The notes beneath the pieces are model-generated. The model worked only from the letters and a program-made list of their open reading frames with translations, made no database searches and had not been told where the DNA came from. Below are positions 15,723 through 22,778 of a stretch of DNA of 29,402 bases, piece after piece. This DNA is from Thiobacillaceae bacterium (GTDB lineage: Bacteria; Pseudomonadota; Gammaproteobacteria; Burkholderiales; Thiobacillaceae): assembly GCA_012274165.1 (NCBI GenBank), contig JAAPAA010000175.1:1-29402 (forward strand), written 5' to 3'. Numbering within the stretch: position 1 is the stretch's first letter; every line of letters begins with the position of its first letter. Made by a program: the position numbers and the translations under genes.

Positions 15723-18077
15723 TCAGTTCGTCAGGTCGAGGTGGAAGTCCTCGCCCAGCCATGTCCCCTCCCGCCATTGCCAGGTGAAATCCAGCATGCG
15801 GCGTCCGTCTAGTTGCGTTGCAGCCAGCCTCCGCCCGTGCAACTCAAGCCCCAGTGGCAGGGTAGGCAGATCGAGGCTTTCTTCCCAGCCGTCAAACCCC
15901 ACGTGCAACACCGCCGGACGCGGTAGCAGGATAAGCAGATCGCGCCCGGCAGCCACATGCGCGATTTGGGCGCCAGGCGTCCAGACCCAGGTGGCGGCGT
16001 CCGCCCGGCTACCCGCATAACGCTGCCAGACCGCTGCCGGGTGATCGAATACCCGCCCCAAGGCGTGCGAGGCGGCCAGTTTGACAAACTCGGCATGCGC
16101 CCAGGCCAGCGGCATGGCAGAGCCGGTCGGTCGGCCCGGCAGCAGGCCACATTTTGGCAGGGGCGCGGCATCCCATACCTGCTCTGGCAGCAATCCGCCG
16201 GTGCTGGCCATGGCATTCATCGCAACCAGATAAGGCAGCGGATCCTCCCCCCGCGCCAGCGCATGGTGGCCGCGTTCCCCCACCAGCAGCGGCCAGCCGC
16301 GTCCCTGGCCGGTGCCATCGAAAGGCGTGCCGTCGGCGTGCTCGCCGTAACCGTCACCGGTGTAGCGATGCCAGACCGGGCCACTTGGAGTGTCGGTTTT
16401 CAGCAGGGCATCCACGAGTTTGAGGCTGTCCAGGATCAAGGGATCGTCGGCCCGGCGCAGGCCGAGGCGGACCAGTTGCAGGAAATCGACGCCCACCTGC
16501 GCGGCGGCGTCCAGGCAAGGATCATCGGTGCGATTCTTGATCGCCAGATGCCGGCGCAGCGCAGTCGGGCACGCCAGAATCTCCTTCGGCGCCTCGCGCA
16601 CGTAATGGGCGGCGATGCCATGGGCGCGATCCAGCTCAGTGTCGCGCGCCACGCACCAGTCTTCCAGACGCGCATTCCAGAAATCGGCCAGCAACAACGG
16701 CAGCTCGCGCTCGGCCTCGGGCAGCAGCTCGGCGCCGGCCACCAAGGCCGCGATGCACACAGCCAGGGTATAGGGATTGACGCCTGCATCTTCCTCCCAG
16801 CGATCCTGCGGGCTGGACGGACCCTCGCGGATCAGAAAAGCCAGCGCGCGACGAGTCATGTCCGCTACCGGCATGCCGCCCAGCGCATCGCGCTCGGCCA
16901 GACTGACGGCGAGCAGCACCGGAAAGGCGGTTTCGTCGAGCTGCATGCCCGACCAGTAGGGGCGGCCGCCCAGCCACTGATTCTGATACCAGTGGCCATC
17001 CAGATTCTGCGTAGCCATAAGGTAACCGAGCACGGCACGCGCCTCGACCTCTCCGCCCAGGGCCAGCAAGGCCTGCGCGCATTCGACCAGATCGCGCGGC
17101 CAAACCAGGTGATAGCCGCCGCGCTCGTCGCCCTGGTTGCCCCAGGGTACCGACAGACTGGCCACCATGGCGCCATGGAAGGTTTTATCGTAATGGGTCT
17201 TCAAGACCTGGGCAGAACTACGCAGTTGCTCGCCCAGGGCGACGGGCAAATCGAACGACAGGCAACGCGCCTCGCGCGCAGCGTGCCAATCAGTCCAGGC
17301 GATTCGCTGCTGTTCCCACACCACAGCAAAGGGCTCGGCCAGGCTGGACAGCGCGAGGGTAGCAGCGGCCTGCGGCGAGGTGGCCAGACCCAGCGCCAGG
17401 CTGGTGCGGGGTGGCAACTCAGCGATCAGCGCGACATTGCCGGGTCCCGCCTCGCCCCAATTCCAGCGCATGCAGCCGTGGCGGGCGAAGTCCTGCCAGC
17501 CGTCGCTCTCGCCGACATGGCCGGCCGAGAGGGCGCCAAGCGCGTCATGAAAATCCGCATCAACGCCCAGCAAGGCCAGCGCAAACGACCCCTGCCGCGC
17601 CGACAGCATGCGCCGCCCGCGATGCATGCCGGCCCAGGCCTGGTTGTGCCAGCCGGTGCCACCCAGATGGGGCGCCAGCAGCAGGTAGGGGCGCAGCGCC
17701 GGATCGCCCTCGAGTTCCACCTCCAGGCGCAGCACCTCGCGGTTCGGGTCGGGACAGAGGCGCAGGGTCAGGGTAAAGCGCGGATGGCGGTGCACGATAG
17801 TCGGCAGCGGCACGCCGGGCGTGGGTGTGGACAGGGTGTAGTCAGCCTGGCGTTTAACCTCGACCCAAAAGCCCGCACCGTCAGCGACGATGAAGCCGAG
17901 GTCACGGATTTGCGGGATATCGATGCGGGGCGAATAGACCTCGTTGACGATGCCGTGGCCGAGGGTGTACCAGAGGCGGGACGAACCGATTGCCGTGCCG
18001 ACCAGATCCTTGTCGCTGGAGGTCCAGGTGGGTGCAAGGCCGGGTTGGCCGGGGGCGTGGCCGCTGGGGGCTGTCAT
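15723..18077 (-). CDS. GH15 family glucoamylase-type glycosidase
   Basis: A 784-aa enzyme of glycoside hydrolase family 15 (glucan 1,4-alpha-glucosidase or related), releasing glucose from the non-reducing ends of alpha-glucans. The N-terminal ~270 residues form a beta-sandwich domain starting SSDKDLVGTAIG. The C-terminal (alpha/alpha)6 barrel contains GGYHLVWPRDLVE, and RWEEDAG with the likely catalytic acid at E428/E429. GQGRGWPLLVGERGHH holds the likely catalytic base E601. There is no signal peptide, so it probably acts in the cytosol, perhaps on glycogen or maltodextrins. The ATG at 18077 has GGAG 8 bp upstream. No other glycogen or maltose gene is nearby, and a terminator follows, so it appears monocistronic. 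Confidence 0.9.
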   Translation of the reverse strand: MTAPSGHAPGQPGLAPTWTSSDKDLVGTAIGSSRLWYTLGHGIVNEVYSPRIDIPQIRDLGFIVADGAGFWVEVKRQADYTLSTPTPGVPLPTIVHRHPRFTLTLRLCPDPNREVLRLEVELEGDPALRPYLLLAPHLGGTGWHNQAWAGMHRGRRMLSARQGSFALALLGVDADFHDALGALSAGHVGESDGWQDFARHGCMRWNWGEAGPGNVALIAELPPRTSLALGLATSPQAAATLALSSLAEPFAVVWEQQRIAWTDWHAAREARCLSFDLPVALGEQLRSSAQVLKTHYDKTFHGAMVASLSVPWGNQGDERGGYHLVWPRDLVECAQALLALGGEVEARAVLGYLMATQNLDGHWYQNQWLGGRPYWSGMQLDETAFPVLLAVSLAERDALGGMPVADMTRRALAFLIREGPSSPQDRWEEDAGVNPYTLAVCIAALVAGAELLPEAERELPLLLADFWNARLEDWCVARDTELDRAHGIAAHYVREAPKEILACPTALRRHLAIKNRTDDPCLDAAAQVGVDFLQLVRLGLRRADDPLILDSLKLVDALLKTDTPSGPVWHRYTGDGYGEHADGTPFDGTGQGRGWPLLVGERGHHALARGEDPLPYLVAMNAMASTGGLLPEQVWDAAPLPKCGLLPGRPTGSAMPLAWAHAEFVKLAASHALGRVFDHPAAVWQRYAGSRADAATWVWTPGAQIAHVAAGRDLLILLPRPAVLHVGFDGWEESLDLPTLPLGLELHGRRLAATQLDGRRMLDFTWQWREGTWLGEDFHLDLTN

Positions 18078-18174
18078 GGGACGGGCTCCAAACCTGCGAA
18101 GGGGAAATGACGGGAATCAGGTCACTGTACTGCATGCCCCCAAGTGCGCGAAGCGCTGGTGCGCCCGCGCCGGG

Positions 18175-18906
18175 TCAGGCGAGGCCGGGTTGCGCTTCCA
18201 TATGATTCTCCGGCGCAAGCTGCGGCGCATGCGCATGACCCATCGCCAGGGCGTAAATCCGCTGCAGGTCTTCTTCGCTGACGTCGATGAAGGTGTCGAG
18301 CTGAGACAGCGCGTAGACCAGATCACTGTGGGGAATCATGCGTTCTGCCGCTTCGGGTGGAAGCGCCTCGATCGCGGCTTTGGCTTCCACCGTCTCGCGC
18401 CACCACGCCTGTGGATAGCGCCGCCAGGCGAAGGGGAAATTGAACAGCACCGCGACGATCAACAGCACCGTGACGTTCAGCAGCACCGGCACAAACAGAT
18501 AGCCATAACCCAGCGCGTGGATCGATTCACCCCCCATTACGGCGAACAGCGCGGTTGCCCCGCCGGGTGGATGCAGGCAGCGCAGCCAGTACATCAGGCC
18601 GATCGACGCGGCAACCGCAAGCGAAGCGCCCAGCATCGGTTCGGCGATCCACTGCGCGCAGGTGACGCCGACCACCGCCGAAATCAGGTGCCCGCCCACC
18701 ACCGGCCACGGTTGCGATAACGCACCGTGCGGTGCGGCAAACAGCAACACCGCCGATGCACCCATCGACGCCACCGCGAGTGTCCCGACATGGTTGCCCA
18801 GAAGGGCGTGACTCACCCACAACACCGCGAGAATACCGACCATGCCGCCCGCCGCTGAAATCCAGTGTTCACGCTCGGAGACCGAGTAAGCCAGTTTACG
18901 TACCAT
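18175..18906 (-). CDS. HPP-family membrane protein
   Basis: A 243-aa inner-membrane protein of the HPP family, named for the motif seen here at H112-P113-P114 (LHPPGGATAL). Four to five hydrophobic helices cover residues ~15-165, with QPWPVVGGHLISAVVG as the second family signature. About 75 soluble residues follow at the C terminus (ETVEAKAAIEALPPEAAERM...), presumably cytosolic. Some plant HPP proteins are nitrite transporters; the bacterial function is not established. The ATG at 18906 is preferred to a TTG two codons upstream. It follows the DsrC-like gene after 52 bp on the same strand, and the two probably share a transcript starting at the LysR-controlled promoter. Confidence 0.88.
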   Translation of the reverse strand: MVRKLAYSVSEREHWISAAGGMVGILAVLWVSHALLGNHVGTLAVASMGASAVLLFAAPHGALSQPWPVVGGHLISAVVGVTCAQWIAEPMLGASLAVAASIGLMYWLRCLHPPGGATALFAVMGGESIHALGYGYLFVPVLLNVTVLLIVAVLFNFPFAWRRYPQAWWRETVEAKAAIEALPPEAAERMIPHSDLVYALSQLDTFIDVSEEDLQRIYALAMGHAHAPQLAPENHMEAQPGLA

Positions 18907-18916
18907 TTTCAAACGC

Positions 18917-18966
18917 CCGGTTGATGGATAACGCAGAAGCTACACATGCACGCCGGCCTCAACCGG
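18917..18966. repeat. Inverted repeat between the DsrC-like and HPP genes
   Basis: CCGGTTGA (18917-18924) and TCAACCGG (18959-18966) are perfect 8-bp arms around 34 bases. One arm contains the DsrC-like stop codon and the other lies 10 bp before the HPP start codon. In the mRNA this would place a hairpin across the whole gap and could affect HPP translation or protect the 3' end of the first cistron. No T-run follows it. Confidence 0.4.
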
Positions 18967-19297
18967 TGCTCCACGCGCGCGGGCGCCGCATGCCGGCAAT
19001 CTTGCAGGCCTGCTTGACGTAGCCGTAAGGGAACAGCAAGGACAGCTGCTTTTTCGCATCGCTCCCCATGCGCTCGGCCAGATGCTTGATGGCAAAGCGG
19101 GCATCGGCGATAACCTGGTGCTCCTCGTAATACTCGCGCATGAAACGCAGCACGTCCCAATGGTCGTCGTTCAGTTCGATGTTTTCGTCCTGCGCCAGGA
19201 TCCGCGCCACGTCCTCGTTCCAGTCGCCGGGTTCGACCAGATAACCCTCGGCATCGCGCTCGGGCATCAAAGCTGCGGAGTTGATGATTTCCGTCAT
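18959..19297 (-). CDS. DsrC/TusE-family sulfur-relay-like protein, single-cysteine variant
   Basis: A 112-aa protein of the DsrC/TusE/DsvC family, small cytosolic sulfur carriers that act with DsrAB sulfite reductase or in tRNA thiolation. Family features are EGYLVEPGDWNEDVA near the N terminus, LNDDHWDVLRFMREYYEEH in the middle, and LFPYGYVKQACKIAG at the C-terminal arm. The first conserved cysteine (CysB type) is C98. The second, normally 11 residues later near the very end (PTGC), is replaced by W109, and the protein ends PRAWSTG. A canonical sulfur-shuttling DsrC needs the terminal cysteine and TusE keeps only that one, so this is neither. The ATG has AGGAG 7 bp upstream. It is divergent from a LysR gene. 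Confidence 0.88.
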   Translation of the reverse strand: MTEIINSAALMPERDAEGYLVEPGDWNEDVARILAQDENIELNDDHWDVLRFMREYYEEHQVIADARFAIKHLAERMGSDAKKQLSLLFPYGYVKQACKIAGMRRPRAWSTG

Positions 19298-19329
19298 GGC
19301 AGGCTCCTAAAATTACGATGAGCCTAGTC

Positions 19330-19342
19330 TAGGGATTCCCTA
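19330..19342. promoter_or_regulatory. Palindrome in the DsrC-like promoter region
   Basis: TAGGGA, T, TCCCTA: a perfect 13-bp palindrome 33 bp upstream of the DsrC-like start codon. On the minus strand weak promoter hexamers (TTGGAT, 18 bp, TAGACT) would flank it, so a protein bound here could block transcription. The promoter match is weak. Confidence 0.4.
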
Positions 19343-19375
19343 ATCATCCATCCAACGATATATTTTGCTATCTAA

Positions 19376-19392
19376 TATCGAATAATCCGATA
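19376..19392. promoter_or_regulatory. LysR-type binding site (ATC-N9-GAT)
   Basis: TATCG, seven bases, CGATA. It contains ATC-N9-GAT, the T-N11-A dyad typical of LysR regulators, 8 bp before the LysR gene start. A further half-site CGATAT (19356-19361) pairs with ATATCG (19375-19380), giving three half-sites between the divergent genes. This arrangement suggests autoregulation plus control of the DsrC-like/HPP genes. Confidence 0.65.
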
Positions 19393-19400
19393 GATAAGCC

Positions 19401-20258
19401 ATGGACACCGAACTCGCCCGCACCTTTCTAATGGTCGCTTCCACCGGCAATTTCGTCTCCGCCGCCAGCCGCCTGCACGTCACCCAATCGACTGTCAGCG
19501 CGCGCATCCACACGCTGGAAACGTCGCTCGGCGCGCGTCTGTTCCAGCGCGGGCGCAACGGCGCGGAACTTACCGCGTCGGGCAAGCGTTTCCTGCGCCA
19601 CGCCAAGAATCTGGTGCGCACCGTCGAGCAGGCGCATCACGACGTCGGCCTGCCACAGGGGTTTCGCGACGTGCTGACGCTCTCCGGGCGCATCGCCGTT
19701 TGGGAAGGCTTCCTGCCGCACTGGGTGGCGTGGATGCGCGAGGCTGCGCCGGATGTCTCACTGCGGCTGGAAATCGGCTTCGAGCCCGACATCATGCAAA
19801 GCCTGATCGAAGGCACGGTCGACATCGGCGTGATGTACACGCCAACCTCGCGTCCCGGCCTGGTGGTCGAACCCCTATTCGACGAAACCCTGCTGCTGGT
19901 CACCAGCGACCTCAAGCGCGGCTGGCCCGATGCCGGCTACATCCATATCGACTGGGGGCCGGAATTCCATGCCCAGTTCAGCGATCACTTCACCGAGGCC
20001 GGCCCGCCCGCGCTGATTGCGAATATCGGCTGGCTGGGGGTGCAGCAACTGCTGGCCTACGGCGGCAGCGGCTATTTTCCGCAGCGCCTGGTGCGGCGTT
20101 ATATCGAAGCAGGGCAGTTGTGGCGCGTGCCGCATGCCCCGCAATTCAAACTGCCCGCCTATATGGTGTTCCCGCGCGACAGCGATCACGCCACGCTGAA
20201 GCTGGCGCTGGATGGCTTGCGCGAACTGGCGCGCGCAGAGCAGGCGCGGGGAGATTGA
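19401..20258 (+). CDS. LysR-family transcriptional regulator
   Basis: A 285-aa regulator with the standard layout. The N-terminal winged helix-turn-helix spans residues ~1-60 (FLMVASTGNFVSAASRLHVT, then QSTVSARIHTLETSLGARLF). A linker helix follows, then a periplasmic-binding-protein-like effector domain from ~residue 90 (GRIAVWEGFLPHWVAWM...). The HTH core ASRLHVTQSTVSARIHTLE is textbook. Length is slightly below the usual ~300 aa. It is divergent from the DsrC-like gene with a LysR box in the 103-bp gap, so it probably controls the DsrC-like/HPP pair. The effector is unknown; a sulfur compound is a guess based on the target only. Confidence 0.95.
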   Translation: MDTELARTFLMVASTGNFVSAASRLHVTQSTVSARIHTLETSLGARLFQRGRNGAELTASGKRFLRHAKNLVRTVEQAHHDVGLPQGFRDVLTLSGRIAVWEGFLPHWVAWMREAAPDVSLRLEIGFEPDIMQSLIEGTVDIGVMYTPTSRPGLVVEPLFDETLLLVTSDLKRGWPDAGYIHIDWGPEFHAQFSDHFTEAGPPALIANIGWLGVQQLLAYGGSGYFPQRLVRRYIEAGQLWRVPHAPQFKLPAYMVFPRDSDHATLKLALDGLRELARAEQARGD

Positions 20259-20277
20259 TTAGGGTTGGTTAGCGCGA

Positions 20278-20346
20278 CTTGGCGTTAGTCGTCAAGTTGG
20301 GCGCCAAGCCAGGAACATGGCAAAAGGTGGGGCTTGACCCTGGCTT
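20278..20346. repeat. Nested inverted repeats between convergent genes
   Basis: CTTGGCG (20278-20284) pairs with CGCCAAG (20302-20308), and AAGCCAGG (20306-20313) pairs with CCTGGCTT (20339-20346). The two overlap, so the hairpins exclude each other. They lie in the 100-bp gap between the LysR gene (+) and the large HTH gene (-), where transcription from both sides should end. No T-run is present. The block also marks the left edge of the compositionally different segment. Confidence 0.4.
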
Positions 20347-20358
20347 CGGCGCTTGGGG

Positions 20359-22362
20359 TTATTCGCTAGGCTCCAGCCGCTCTGCCCGCGAAATCATGGC
20401 GCGCATGGTTTCTGGGTGGATGCTGAACTTCAGTGGCTCGCCGCCTTGGATGCCGGCTTTCTGCAACAGCACCGTGAGCCCGCTTGTACGTGCAGGTACG
20501 GATTGCACTGTACCCAACGAAATCGTGCCTTTCGCCAGCCCTTCCGTCGTGTAGACCCCCGGCGTGAGAGCCTTGGCTGCTCTTATCGGAATGTCAACGA
20601 TCCCATTGCGCATGCCCGGTTCGCTAATCGTGAGTTGGAATTCGCACCAACCGTCATCGGTCATGTTGACCGGAATGCTGGATCTGGACGTGCTGGCATG
20701 TGCCGTTGAAAACGCCTTTTCCGGGAATTCCCTCCCACGAATGCCGTAAACACCGAAGGCAAGTGGCTGAATGACCGGCGAATTGTTGAGCACGATCTGG
20801 AGATTGGGAATCGAAAATATCCCTGTTTTCACGAACCGGTTGTTGAATACGTTCCTGGTGGCTGCCCCGCCGTGCTCCTCGATCACCCTGACGACCTTGA
20901 GTTCGCTGCTGTTTAGCACGTCCTCGATTGCAATCTCTTCTGCGAGGACGAAGTCGTTCATCTGGATCACCGTGAGCCAGGGTACCCGCGAAAGGATTTC
21001 TCGCAGCACTTCCTGCGGCACCTCTATCTCTGGCGGCTGAGACCGGACTTCGCCCTTATAGTAGGCGCGTCGACTTCGACAGACTGCTTGGTGAAGATCC
21101 TCGACATCGACCTTGCGCGAAGCAGTTGCAAGCACCTTGCGCACACCTTCGAGAACTCGGTTGTTCAGCGTATCCGGCCCGAGCCAGTACCAGTCCTCAT
21201 CCGGCGTCAGCCATTGCATGCCTTCAATCGCGACTAAGGCGTACCGCACGTCTGCGATGGATACAGCCTTGCCAATCACCTCGCTCACCAATCCCGTCAC
21301 GAACATGGTGTGGGCGGCGCCGCAACTGCGAACCATTCGCAGGGATGCTGTCCGCACCTCGATCACGATCTCTTGGACGGCCGGATCAATAATCATGGGC
21401 TGCACCGAATTGACACCATGTGCGAAGGCTCGGTCTGAGATGGCGGCAATGCTCGTCCCGAGGATTTCGCGCGCAAACCTATCGGCGTCAGATAGCGATA
21501 CTCCACCGAGAAGATCCCGATGCAACTCCTCGAAGCTGGTCACCGTCTGAATTTCCTTGCCGGACGCAGCCGCCTTCAACTCCTCGAGCTTCGGAAGGGT
21601 GAAATGGATGTCGCGCGCACGTTCCGCCATGGCTTCGACTACCTGGCGCACGCGTTCCCGTGTCAGTCCGAACTGGTCACCGATCACCTGCAGGCTTGTC
21701 CTGTTTTCTCCGCACACACCATAGCGGTCGGCGAACATGATGGCCTGCCGTTGTTCCTGCTCGGAAAGTTCGCTGAATTCGTGGATTCGCCCGGAAGGGT
21801 GCTTCCGGGTCAGCCATGAACCGACTGCTCGAATTTCGTCGGCAACGGAGCCCACTTCGGACATTGTCAGGTCAAGCGTTCCGGCGGACAGGTCGGGCGC
21901 GGGCCAAGATGGATGTCGAAGCCAACCACGGGGGACTTCCAGCGCATTTTCCCAAGCATCCTCATGGCCGCCATGGTAGTGGCGTGGAAGCGAAAGTTCC
22001 CATGCGCAAAACGTGGTGTAGCCGATTTCAATGCGGCCGGCGACAAATACCCGGCTGAGGCCCATGGACTTTCGGCGCTCGGCTGCGCGATTGCCCAGCT
22101 CGGCGTAATCGAGCTGATCGACATCGTGGGATGAGGGATCGTCAAGCTGCAGGGCCGTGGGCTCCCAATCTTCGAGAATCCGGTTGATCGCATCGCCGTA
22201 CTGGCGTTGCGGCAGCGGGCCGAAGGTTTTCTCCCAAGTGCGATAACGGGCGGTGCTCACGCCCAGCCTGTCGGCAAATGCCGGAACGGAAATGCCCTTT
22301 GCCTCCCTCATGGCCTTCAGGCGTTTCGCAGCATCCTTGTACATTTGTTTGTCGCGCAGCAT
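20359..22362 (-). CDS. Large multi-HTH protein with sigma-70 region-4-like domain
   Basis: A 667-aa protein, probably DNA-binding. Residues ~10-50 form an XRE-type HTH (AAKRLKAMREAKGISVPAFA, DRLGVSTARYRTWE). Residues ~88-135 look like a second one (AERRKSMGLSRVFVAGRIEI). Residues ~198-248 match sigma-70 region 4, with IGDQFGLTRERVRQVVEAM as its HTH. Residues ~385-435 (WYWLGP, NRVLEGVRKVLATASRKV) and ~485-545 (ending SPVIQPLAFGVYGIRG) resemble winged-helix repeats seen in uncharacterised sigma-region-4/HARE-like proteins. The last ~100 residues look beta-rich. No nuclease, ATPase or region-2 motif is visible, so it is not a complete sigma factor. Start 22362 or 22344; neither has a clear ribosome binding site. 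Lower GC suggests transfer. Function unknown. Confidence 0.85.
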   Translation of the reverse strand: MLRDKQMYKDAAKRLKAMREAKGISVPAFADRLGVSTARYRTWEKTFGPLPQRQYGDAINRILEDWEPTALQLDDPSSHDVDQLDYAELGNRAAERRKSMGLSRVFVAGRIEIGYTTFCAWELSLPRHYHGGHEDAWENALEVPRGWLRHPSWPAPDLSAGTLDLTMSEVGSVADEIRAVGSWLTRKHPSGRIHEFSELSEQEQRQAIMFADRYGVCGENRTSLQVIGDQFGLTRERVRQVVEAMAERARDIHFTLPKLEELKAAASGKEIQTVTSFEELHRDLLGGVSLSDADRFAREILGTSIAAISDRAFAHGVNSVQPMIIDPAVQEIVIEVRTASLRMVRSCGAAHTMFVTGLVSEVIGKAVSIADVRYALVAIEGMQWLTPDEDWYWLGPDTLNNRVLEGVRKVLATASRKVDVEDLHQAVCRSRRAYYKGEVRSQPPEIEVPQEVLREILSRVPWLTVIQMNDFVLAEEIAIEDVLNSSELKVVRVIEEHGGAATRNVFNNRFVKTGIFSIPNLQIVLNNSPVIQPLAFGVYGIRGREFPEKAFSTAHASTSRSSIPVNMTDDGWCEFQLTISEPGMRNGIVDIPIRAAKALTPGVYTTEGLAKGTISLGTVQSVPARTSGLTVLLQKAGIQGGEPLKFSIHPETMRAMISRAERLEPSE

Positions 22363-22778
22363 GCCGGAATGCTAACGGCCTCTACCGCGAAATCAAGGAG
22401 TTTTCGAGAAGTGGTCGATAGCGGTCATTAATATCTGCTTTCACCATCACGCACTTTTTGCCTGATGCCGTCAGGCCATGGTAAGTCAGAACTGCCCAGG
22501 CGCGTAGTTGTAAAACGGGCGTCCCAGTGTTGCGTTGAGGTAGTCGAGTGCGAGTTTCAACAATGGCGCTGACTGTTTTGAATCCAATCACCCGAAATCA
22601 GCTTGGGAGATATTGGAAACAATAGCGGAATGTATTGCACCGGAAGGTCTGTATTCAGCGTCAGAGCATACGTTCAAGAAGTGGTAATGACAGTCCGCTT
22701 TGGATGAATCCGGGCATCCAAGGCGCGCTATAGCGCCGCGCACTCATCCACCCCGGATACACCGTAAGCTAGCCGTCT
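22363..22778. other. Gene-free AT-richer stretch upstream of the multi-HTH gene
   Basis: No convincing gene is seen in these 416 bp. The only short frames are a 20-codon plus frame at 22563-22625 (MALTVLNPITRNQLGRYWKQ) without a ribosome binding site, possibly the remnant of a gene start, and a 69-codon minus frame from a GTG that looks like chance. A hand count of 22561-22620 gives 27 G+C of 60, against 39 of 60 at 24841-24900 in algZ. The right end holds a palindrome and inverted repeats. The promoter of the multi-HTH gene must lie in the left part; TATTAAT on the minus strand near 22430 is a weak -10 candidate. Confidence 0.6.
22701..22758. repeat. Palindrome and inverted repeats near the argH 3' end
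   Basis: GCGCTATAGCGC (22725-22736) is a perfect 12-bp palindrome. TGGATG (22701-22706) pairs with CATCCA (22715-22720), and ATCCGGG (22708-22714) pairs with CCCGGAT (22752-22758) around the palindrome. The block starts 21 bp beyond the argH stop, so it could end argH transcription, though no T-run follows on the minus strand. It also marks the right edge of the AT-richer segment. Confidence 0.45.

Noticed and set aside
18917..18960. UGA stop of the DsrC-like gene as a possible selenocysteine codon at the missing terminal cysteine
   Set aside because: The conserved cysteine should lie 11 residues after C98, where Trp109 is found; the stop is at +15. The downstream sequence gives no convincing SECIS-like apical hairpin at the right distance.
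22382..22591. 69-codon minus-strand frame upstream of the multi-HTH gene
   Set aside because: GTG start without a ribosome binding site and no recognisable protein features; most likely chance in AT-richer DNA.
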